64,000 bases of DNA from contig DASZXK010000083.1 in assembly GCA_035545855.1 (NCBI GenBank), positions 15,713 through 79,712 on the forward strand, read 5' to 3'. A model generated the notes under the pieces. That model ran no database searches. It had not been told where the DNA came from and worked only from the letters and a program-made list of their open reading frames with translations. This DNA comes from DASZVB01 sp035545855. Its GTDB lineage: Bacteria; Myxococcota_A; Polyangia; Polyangiales; Polyangiaceae. Below are positions 8,400 through 16,500 of this stretch, piece by piece (positions within the stretch are counted from its first letter, which is position 1; every line of letters starts with the position of its first letter). Both the position numbers and the translations under genes were made by a program.

Positions 8400-9328
8400 T
8401 CGCTCGCTCGATAGGCGGGGAAATAGCTCGCCCCGGTCCTCCCCGTGGCGGCGGTGATGGCGGCATAGCGCTCGCGGTCGAGGACTCGACCACACAGCCA
8501 CGCCGTACGCACCTCCCCCGTCCAGCCGCTCTTGAACCGCCGGATGCCCTCGCTCCCGGAATCCGCCACGCCGGGCACGCCCATGAGGTTCAGCCAGCGG
8601 GGGTTGCCGGGCAGCCTGTCCATCGCCGACCAGACGAGCGCATAGGGGGCACCGCTCCGGTACCCGCGTTCGGTGCATCCCCAGACGTGGGCGTTCGCGA
8701 CCGCCCCCTCGACGAAGACGAGCATCGCGGCCACCGGTCCGCCGGCGTCCTCGGCGACGAGGACGACCATGCCCGGCGTCGCGAGCTGCTCGGCGAAGGC
8801 CGCCCGCGAGAAGGCCGCTGGCCCCCGGATGTCGTATTTGGCGACGAGGTTTCGGTGAAGCGCCATCCAGTTTTCGAGGAAAGCCGGCGGATCGGGATGG
8901 ATCCGCACGGAGAGGGCCTTCAGGGCCTTCCGGGCGTAACGTCTGTGATGGGCCGAGACGCCCTCTCTGCCGGGCCCGGAGAGGTCGATGACGTAGTGCT
9001 TCTTGAACGGAACAGCGAGGTCCGGAAAGCATTCCCGGAGGCCTTCGGCCGCGTAGTCGCCGAAGGGATCGGTGACGACCGTGAGCGACACGAGCTCGCT
9101 CTCGAGCTCGTCCACATCGCGCTTCAGCATCGCCCAGTCCCGGCAACCGAAGAGCGGGTAGCAGCCCGTGCCGTCTCTATCCGGAAAGCCGGGGATGGGT
9201 CTCACCAGGATCCAGCCGCCGGAGCGAGGAAGCTCCCGGGGCACTCCGAGCTCGCGGTGTGATTGCGCGTAGCGGGGATGGCCGTATCCCGCGCTCGCGT
9301 TCGGTCCGGCGAGTTTCGTTTCACCCAT
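8390..9328 (-). CDS. FemAB/BioF2-type acyltransferase (GNAT fold)
   Basis: The ATG at 9328 gives 312 residues; an upstream start at 9376 would add a poorly conserved stretch. The protein resembles the GNAT-like proteins of polysaccharide loci (Acetyltransf_6/FemAB-like). An N-terminal half ends in KKHYVIDLSG and RRYARKALKALSVRIH, and a C-terminal half carries the acyl-donor segment MVVLVAEDAGGPVAAMLVF, the strand VWGCTERGYRSGAPYALVWSA, and RWLNLMGVPG followed by GIRRFKSGWTG (the F-K-x-G-[WF]-G signature of this group). Related enzymes transfer amino acids or acyl groups to amino sugars or peptidoglycan-type acceptors. In this island it could acylate a sugar or a radical-SAM product. It is divergent from the large glycosyltransferase at 9497. 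Confidence 0.78.
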   Translation of the reverse strand: MGETKLAGPNASAGYGHPRYAQSHRELGVPRELPRSGGWILVRPIPGFPDRDGTGCYPLFGCRDWAMLKRDVDELESELVSLTVVTDPFGDYAAEGLRECFPDLAVPFKKHYVIDLSGPGREGVSAHHRRYARKALKALSVRIHPDPPAFLENWMALHRNLVAKYDIRGPAAFSRAAFAEQLATPGMVVLVAEDAGGPVAAMLVFVEGAVANAHVWGCTERGYRSGAPYALVWSAMDRLPGNPRWLNLMGVPGVADSGSEGIRRFKSGWTGEVRTAWLCGRVLDRERYAAITAATGRTGASYFPAYRASDAA

Positions 9329-9496
9329 CGCGGAAAACTTCGCACCTGCCCGGTGGCGCCGCAACATCGCCGTCACGCACGTGACTCCGACTCCGGGCGG
9401 CCGCCGATCGCCCTCCGAACCCGGCCCGGGTCGCGCAAAAAACGAGACGACGAGCGCGCGCGAGCGCCGGGAGCGCTCGTTGCGCCGGAGCGCTCG

Positions 9497-12385
9497 ATGG
9501 AGATAGGCTCATTCGTTCGGCCTTCCCTCGTAGATTGCAAACCCATGCCAGCTCCCCCCCATGACGGTCCGCCACCTGGAAATGGCGCGACCAGAATCGA
9601 AGCCCCGTCTCTCACGGGCCACCTCGACGGCCTGATGGACTTCGCGATCGAGGGCTGGGCCTTCGATCGCTCCCGCGCGACGGAGAGGCTCCGGATCGAT
9701 CTCGTCGACGAGAGCGGGAAGATCCAGGCCCAGGGGCTCGCGGATGTCTTCCGGAGCGATCTGCAGCGGGCGGGCATCGCGGACGGGAAGTGCGGCTTCT
9801 GGATCCCTCTCCCGCCGTCGCTGACCGACGGGACGCCGCACCGCATTCGCGCGCTCGTCGCGGACACGGGGGACGAGCTTCCGGGAGAGGTCGAGATCCG
9901 GCAATCGAGCTCCGTTCGCGGGGACATCGACGGAATCGACGGCCGCTTCGTGACGGGTTGGGCCTTCGACCACGAGGCGCCCGATGCGCCGCTCCGCGTG
10001 GAGCTCGTCGAGGCGGGCGTGTTGATCTCGTCCGTCCTGGCGGACCGCACGGAAGATCGCGGTCCGAACCGGTTCCGTCTGCCGCTCCCCGACGAGTACC
10101 TGGACGGTCGTCCGCACGCGTTCACCGTCAGACTCCCGAGCGGCCGCCGAATAGCGGGCGCCGCCGTCATCACGCCGTCGATCACCAAGACACCGGCCGT
10201 TTTCGAGAGAGCGACCCCCGGCTCGGACGCGGTGCTCACGGACGCTCGCGCCCGGTACCGCTACGAGTCGCTCACGCGCCAGATGGCGGAGCTCCTGGAG
10301 GACCCGCGCCCCCCCGTCTGGGAAGAGCGCCTCGCGATGCTGCAGACGGCGCACCGGGAGGTCGTGAAGGGCTTCGAGCATCGGAGCCCGCGTGACGAAC
10401 TCGTCGCGCTCGCGTTCCCGCCGGTCCCGGCACCGAGGGTGAGCGTCGTCGTTCCGGTCCACGATCACCTGGCCGTCACGTATCACTGTCTCGCGTCGCT
10501 CCTCCTCGCGCCCAACCGCGCCTCGTTCGAGGTCATCGTCGTCGACGACGGCTCCGAGGACGGCACGCAGCATCTGGAGGACATCGTCCGCGGGATCGAG
10601 ATCGTGCGGACGGAGCGCGTGAACGGCTTCGGCCGCTCCAGCAATCTCGGCGCCACGAAGGCGCGCGGAGAGTATCTGGTGATGCTGAACAACGACACCG
10701 AGGTCACCGCGGGGTGGCTCGACGCGATGCTCGACGTCTTCGAGCAATTCGACGGGGTCGGCGTCGTGGGCGCGAAGCTGCTCTATCCCGACGGCCGCTT
10801 GCAGGAGGCGGGTGGCATCGTGTGGGGCGGTGGCGAGGCGTGGAACTACGGGCGGAACGGGAACGCCCTGGAGCCGCGCTTCAACTACGTGCGGCAGACG
10901 GACTACCTGTCGGGCGCGTGCCTGATGGTGCCGAAGGAGGTCTGGAGCTCGCTCGGCGGCTTCGACGAACACTACGCGCCCGCCTATTACGAAGATGCGG
11001 ATCTCGCGTTCCGCGCGAGAGAGCGTGGCCTCAAGACGGTGTACACGCCGTTCTGCGAGATCTTCCACTTCGAGGGGCAGAGCAACGGCACGAGCGTGGA
11101 GTCCGGGATCAAGCGTTTCCAGGCGGTCAACGAGGCGAAGTTCCGAGCCCGCTGGGCCCACGCCTACCGGGCCGGAGCCCGAGTCGGGCGTGAGTCGCCG
11201 GATCTCGCGAAGGATCGTCGCGTCGCGCTCCGCGCGCTGGTCATCGACGCCGAGACTCCGCAACCCGATCGCGACGCCGGGAGCTACGCCATCCTGCAGG
11301 AAATGCGGATTCTCCAGTCGCTCGGCTTCAAGGTGACCTTCGTCGCGGAGAACGCCCGGCACCTCGGGACGTACACGCAGGCGCTCCAGCGCATGGGCGT
11401 CGAATGCCTCTTCTCGCCGTTCGTCGGGACGGTGCGAGAAGTGATGGAGCGGCGCGGAAGCGAGTTCGACCTGGTCTACGTCGCCCGCTACTACGTCGCG
11501 GCGGCCGCCATCGATGCCATCCGCCAGTATGCCCCGCAGGCGCGGGTCGTGCTGAACAACATCGACCTGCACTTCCTCCGCGAACTCAGGACCGCGCTCG
11601 CGCGGAAGGATCCCCAGGCGCTCGCCCGATCCCTGAAGACACGCGAGGACGAGCTCTCGACGATGCGGAAGGTGGACATGGTGCTCTCGTACAACCCGGT
11701 CGAGCACGCCGTCATCGTCTCGCACAATCTCGACACGGGGCGCGTCGCCTCGTGCCCCTGGGTCGTCGCGGTCCCGGAGCGGATCGCGGACTACGGCACT
11801 CGCGCGGACATCGCGTTTCTCGGCGGCTTTCAGCACGAACCGAACATCGACGCGGTCGAGTACTTCGTGCGCTCCGTCATGCCGCTCCTCCGCCGGGATC
11901 TGCCGGGCGTTCGGCTACGCATCTACGGCAGCCAGGCGAGGGAGAAGCTCGACGCCTTCGCCTCCGAAGACGTCGTTCTCGATGGGTACGTGCCCAGCGT
12001 CGAGCAGGTCTACGAGACCTGCCGAGTGTTCGTGGCGCCTCTCCTCTCGGGGGCTGGACTCAAGGGCAAGGTCGTCGGCGCCCTTGCCCATGGTGTGCCG
12101 TGCGTCCTCTCTCCGGTCGCGGCGGAGGGCATCCGGGTGCTCGACGGCGTGGAGGCGTTCGTCGCGGATTCCCCGACTGCCTGGGCGAACGCCATCGCCC
12201 TGCTGTACAAGGACGAGGCACGGTGGAACGAGATGTCGCGGGCGGCGCGAACCCTGGCCGAGCGCGAGTACTCCTTCGAGCGCGGCGTGCAGGTGATGCA
12301 GGACGCGCTCGGTGCGGCCGGCCTCCACGTCGCACGCGGCCACGCATCCGTACCGGCCCTGGTGGCAAGATCGGTGCGAAACTGA
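9497..12385 (+). CDS. Bifunctional glycosyltransferase: two GWAFD modules + GT2 + GT4-like
   Basis: ATG 9497 is preceded by GGAG (9487-9490); an in-frame ATG at 9545 would give 946 instead of 962 residues. Two ~80-residue N-terminal repeats each contain a GWAFD core (GHLDG...IEGWAFDRS and GDIDG...VTGWAFDHE), probably beta-sandwich modules that bind carbohydrate or partners. The middle is a GT-A domain of the rhamnosyl/O-antigen type: RVSVVVPVHDHL, FEVIVVDDGSEDGTQ, LVMLNNDTEV (DxD-like NDT) and GGFDEHYAPAYYEDADLAFRARERG. The C-terminus is a GT-B/GT4-like domain with IAFLGGFQHEPNIDAVEYF, DVVLDGYVPSVEQVYETCRVFVAP and GAGLKGKVVGALAHGVPCV. The product should add two sugars in sequence to a surface glycan. 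The aminotransferase gene follows after 37 bp on the same strand. Confidence 0.88.
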   Translation: MEIGSFVRPSLVDCKPMPAPPHDGPPPGNGATRIEAPSLTGHLDGLMDFAIEGWAFDRSRATERLRIDLVDESGKIQAQGLADVFRSDLQRAGIADGKCGFWIPLPPSLTDGTPHRIRALVADTGDELPGEVEIRQSSSVRGDIDGIDGRFVTGWAFDHEAPDAPLRVELVEAGVLISSVLADRTEDRGPNRFRLPLPDEYLDGRPHAFTVRLPSGRRIAGAAVITPSITKTPAVFERATPGSDAVLTDARARYRYESLTRQMAELLEDPRPPVWEERLAMLQTAHREVVKGFEHRSPRDELVALAFPPVPAPRVSVVVPVHDHLAVTYHCLASLLLAPNRASFEVIVVDDGSEDGTQHLEDIVRGIEIVRTERVNGFGRSSNLGATKARGEYLVMLNNDTEVTAGWLDAMLDVFEQFDGVGVVGAKLLYPDGRLQEAGGIVWGGGEAWNYGRNGNALEPRFNYVRQTDYLSGACLMVPKEVWSSLGGFDEHYAPAYYEDADLAFRARERGLKTVYTPFCEIFHFEGQSNGTSVESGIKRFQAVNEAKFRARWAHAYRAGARVGRESPDLAKDRRVALRALVIDAETPQPDRDAGSYAILQEMRILQSLGFKVTFVAENARHLGTYTQALQRMGVECLFSPFVGTVREVMERRGSEFDLVYVARYYVAAAAIDAIRQYAPQARVVLNNIDLHFLRELRTALARKDPQALARSLKTREDELSTMRKVDMVLSYNPVEHAVIVSHNLDTGRVASCPWVVAVPERIADYGTRADIAFLGGFQHEPNIDAVEYFVRSVMPLLRRDLPGVRLRIYGSQAREKLDAFASEDVVLDGYVPSVEQVYETCRVFVAPLLSGAGLKGKVVGALAHGVPCVLSPVAAEGIRVLDGVEAFVADSPTAWANAIALLYKDEARWNEMSRAARTLAEREYSFERGVQVMQDALGAAGLHVARGHASVPALVARSVRN

Positions 12386-12422
12386 AGCCTCGCGAGCGGG
12401 GCATCCGCCGCGCTTCCCTCCG

Positions 12423-13574
12423 ATGACCGACTCGCTGAGCTCGATCCGCGCGATTCGCGAGCGGCTCCTCGTCACGAGGGCCGAGGGCGATCTGGTCTTC
12501 GACGCGGAGGACCGGCCGTACATCGATCTCTTCGGCGGCAACGGGGCTGCGTTCCTCGGGCACGTCAATCCCGTGGTACGGGACGCGGTCCGGGCGCAGC
12601 TCGATCGGATCTGGATCGCCGGTGCTCTCCCGACGCCTTCACGCCTGGAGGCGGCGAGCATCCTAGAGACCTTCTTTCCTGCTTCGTACCGCTGCGCGGG
12701 GCTCTACTCCACCGGGATGGAGGCCGCGGAGTTCGCGATGCGGGTCGCCCGCGTCGTGACCGGTAGACGGGGCCTGCTCGGCTTCGACGGCGGCATGCAC
12801 GGGAAATCCACCGCCGCGGCCGCCCTCGGCTGGCCGAGCGAGCTCACCCTGCTCCCGGACGTTCGCCGGCTTCCCTACGTGGCGCACGCCTCCGAAGAGC
12901 GGATCCTCGAACTCGCCGGGGAGTCCCTGGCCACGGGGAGCGTCGCCGCCGTCTTCATCGAGCCGCTGCAGGGTTCGGCCGGAGGGCACCTCGCATCGAA
13001 CGACTTCTTCCGACGGCTCTCCGCGCTCTGCGAACGGCACGGAACGCTGCTCGTCGTCGACGAGATATTCAGTGGCTTTCACCGGACGGGAGAGGCCTTC
13101 CTTCACCAGGAGCTCGGCTTTTTGCCGGACGCCGTCCTCGTCGGAAAGGCCATGGGAAATGGGTTTCCCGTGTCCGCGGTGATGGTGCACCGAAAGCACC
13201 CGGTCGACGATCGGATGCTCCCGAACAGCACCTTTTCCGGGAATCCGCTCGCCGCGGCCGCCGTGGTCGCGACGCTCGGCGAAATGCGTCGCACGGACGT
13301 TCGTTCCAAGGTGGCCGTCATCGAACGGATCTTCTCGGAGGAGCTCCGGGAGCTCGTCCAGGCCGGGATGCCGCTTCGCGGAAGGGGCGCCTTCTGGGTG
13401 ATCGAGCTCGCCGAGCACGCCGTGGACCGGACCATTTCAGGCATCTTCCAGGGGGGCGTGATGGTGTCTTCCACGAACCGGTACGTCCGCCTGCTGCCGG
13501 CAGCGACGATCCGTCCCGAGCGCCTGACGCAGGCATGCCGTGTGATCCGCGACGTCTGTCTTCGCTCGAGGTGA
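12423..13574 (+). CDS. Class III PLP-dependent aminotransferase
   Basis: The product is 383 residues from ATG 12423. Fold-type I class III features are clear: a Gly-rich cofactor-phosphate loop (YSTGMEAAEFAMRVAR), LLVVDEIFSGFHRTG with the pyridine-binding D213, and VLVGKAMGNGFPVSAV with the Schiff-base K242. STFSGNPLAAAAV supplies the loop from the neighbouring subunit. The length is slightly short for the class (~420), mainly at the C-terminus. Relatives include glutamate-1-semialdehyde aminomutase, omega-transaminases and sugar- or polyketide-linked aminotransferases. Here a role in making an amino-bearing building block for the glycoconjugate is inferred. It follows the bifunctional glycosyltransferase on the same strand and converges on the radical SAM fusion 18 bp away. 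Confidence 0.87.
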   Translation: MTDSLSSIRAIRERLLVTRAEGDLVFDAEDRPYIDLFGGNGAAFLGHVNPVVRDAVRAQLDRIWIAGALPTPSRLEAASILETFFPASYRCAGLYSTGMEAAEFAMRVARVVTGRRGLLGFDGGMHGKSTAAAALGWPSELTLLPDVRRLPYVAHASEERILELAGESLATGSVAAVFIEPLQGSAGGHLASNDFFRRLSALCERHGTLLVVDEIFSGFHRTGEAFLHQELGFLPDAVLVGKAMGNGFPVSAVMVHRKHPVDDRMLPNSTFSGNPLAAAAVVATLGEMRRTDVRSKVAVIERIFSEELRELVQAGMPLRGRGAFWVIELAEHAVDRTISGIFQGGVMVSSTNRYVRLLPAATIRPERLTQACRVIRDVCLRSR

Positions 13575-13591
13575 GCGGGCCACCTGCGCGT

Positions 13592-16500
13592 TCAGTCGCG
13601 CATCGCGAGGTCCTCGTGGGCCCCGCTGGCCCTGGGATCCCGATCCCGCTGCGTGCCGTCGCCCACGATGTGGGAGAGCAGCTGAGCGGGCGATGGCGCA
13701 CGGGCGAACCCGGCCGCGACCTTCTCCCACTCGTGCAGAGAGCTCCGCGCGAGCGTCCCGAGCGCCCCCGGATCGAGGGGAAGATCCGGCTCCAGGTACA
13801 TGGGCTCGCGCCCCTGGTAGTACCAGCCGACGATGCGCTCGTAGAGCGACGAGACGTTCCGCACCAGATGCCCGCGGTCGAACATGAAGACCGGCTGCCC
13901 ATTCATCAAGCGGAGGAGCATCGAGTGGGACACCACGTTCCAGTAGAAAGCGAACTCCGCGTCCGCGAGCAGCGCGAGGAATCTCTTGAACGGGCAGAAC
14001 GTGAGCAGCGTGACGCCCGGGGTCGGTTCCATGCGAGCGATGACGGCCTGGACGAGATCGTACGGCGCGACGAAGACCGGATGACGCCCCGCCGCGAGCG
14101 TCTCCCGGATCTTCGCGATGACGACCCCGACGAAGTGATCTTTCCCGTGGAACATGATCTGCGCCTCGTAGTCTCTCGAGGCGAGCACGAAGAGCCACCG
14201 CGGCCTCTCCCCCGGTTCGCTTCGCGCCGCGGACTCCTCCGCCCCGTACCGGAGGTTCGCGTTGAAGAAGGAGAGCACCCGCGGATCCAGCGGAGGCTCC
14301 GCATCGATCGCGGCCGGATACGTCGGGTACAGGTGCGGCGCGTTCCGGAGGATCCGATTCGACCGAGAAAAGTGCGACAGCAGGCGCTGGTCCTGCTCCT
14401 CTTTCGCTCGCACGAGGGCGGGCGGCGAGTTCGGCGGGATGTCTATCGAGACGGTCGTCGTGGTTCCGATGCCGTCGAGGAGGCCGAGAAATGGATCGGT
14501 CGTGACCAGACGGGCGCCCCTCTTGCGCACGAACTGCGAGAGGCCCTCGAGCGCGTCCAGGGACATCAGCGCGTGGATCGAGAAGAGGTAGCCCGAGCAG
14601 AGAAAGACGATGTCCGGCCGCTCCTCCTCGATCGCCCGTTCGATGTCCTCGACGGAGGACGCGGCGCGAGTGTTCACCGGCAAGGCATCGCGGTTCACGA
14701 CGTACAGGCGCTCGGACAGGACGATCGTCGCGCGCGCCGCCGCTTCCTGCCCGAAGAGCAGGAACATCACCGTCGTCAGCTCGCCGTAGTCGCTGTCGAG
14801 CACGAACATCGTCCGGGCGCCCGAAGACGCTGCGGCGCTGGCTGCCTTCCATCCACTCTCGATCCAGCGCTCGACGCGGGGTGCGATCTGCCCGATGGGC
14901 GCGCGTGACCACGCCGGGTTCAGCGCATCGGCGCGGGCGTGGGCTGCCGCGGCGTGCTCCCAGCGCTTGAGCTTCAGGAGCGCGTCCCCGAGCTTCCGGT
15001 ACGACAGGGAAATCCCCTGCGCGACGGCCACGGGGCCCTCGCTCGCCGCGGCGATCGCCGCGGCGTTCGGCGTCCGGCCGAGGTCGTGCTCGATGGCCTC
15101 CGCGTAGGCGCCGACCGCCTCCTCCCAGCGCGACGCGCTCGCGAGGGCGTCCGCGAGGATCCGGCGCGCGTCGGGGGAGCTCGGATCCGCCTGCGCGGCC
15201 TTCCGGTAAGCGGCGACCGCCTCGTCCCAGCGATTCGCGCAGCCGAGGGCCTGGCCGAGCCGCGTGTGGAAGGACGCCGTCCCCGGCTCGCGCGCGATCG
15301 CTTCACGGTACGCGGCGACGGCTTCCTCCCAGCGCTCCGCGGCGCCGAGGGCTTCGCCGAGCCGGGCGTGGAGCGAGGCGGATTGCGGCTCGCGCCGGAC
15401 CCCTTCGCGGTACGCGGCGATCGCGTCCTCCAGCCGGTTCAGCCTCCAGAACGCGTCGCCGAGGCCGATCAGCATCGACACGCTTTCCGGTGACAGGTGA
15501 AGCGCCTTCCGAAAGACGGCGAGCGCTTCCTCCGACCGATGAAGCTGGGCGAGGGCCGTGCCGAGCTTCACGTGGAGCGATGGATCGCCCGGCCGCTCCC
15601 GGATGGCCCTCCAGTACGGGGCGAGCGCTTCCTCGTGACGCGAGGCGCCCGAGAGCGCGTCGCCGAGACTCTCGTCCGATCCCGCCTCGCCCAATGCGCT
15701 CGACGGGCCGAGAACGCCCTCGGGCCTCGACTCTGGCTCGGGCCTCGACTCTGGCTCGGGCGCCGGCTCGGGCGCCGCCCGGGGCCGTGCGGCGCGAGCG
15801 CTCACCGCACGGGCGAGGGCGTCATCCACGAGTTCGCGAATACCGGAGATCGTCGGCTCCTGCTGCAACGCCGTGGCGTAGGCAAAGGCAGCTTCACTCC
15901 ACAGCGCCTGATGCGCGAGAACGTGGCCGAGGTTCACGAGAGATTGAACGACTCCCGGACGCCTCGCGATCGCTTCACGGTAGGCATCGGCGGCCTCGCT
16001 CCAGCGCGAGTCTCGCGAGAGAGCGTCGGCCACGTTGTGCAGCGGGGTCGCGTCTTCCGGACGGAGCTCGAACGCACGACGGTACGCCGCGACCGCGTCG
16101 TCGCATCGGCCGAGGTGCGCGTACGCGTGACCCAGGTTGACGTGACAGGCGGCCGCGTCGGGCGCCTCTTCGATGGCCGCGCGATAGACGGACACCGCCT
16201 CTTCCCATCGTTCCAGGCGGAGGAGCGCGTCACCGAGGTTCGAGCAGACCCCCCCGACGCTGCCGTCGAGCTCTCGCGCACGGACGTAGGCGTCCACCGC
16301 CTCGTCCCAGTGCTGCAGGTGGCAGAGCGCGTGGCCTCGGCTCACGTAGGACGGCACCGCGGACGGATCGGCGGTGATCGCGAGCTCGTATTCGGCTGCC
16401 GCCTCGTCCCACCGCGCCTCGCGCATCAGGGAATCCCCGAGGGTCTGGTGAGTTTCCCACCTCTTTCGCACGAGCGTCGCCGCGGGGGACTCGTTCCAGA

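Noticed and set aside
9372..9385. GTCACG-CA-CGTGAC inverted repeat between the FemAB-like and glycosyltransferase genes
   Set aside because: Six-base arms of this composition are expected by chance in GC-rich DNA, and no promoter element is next to it.
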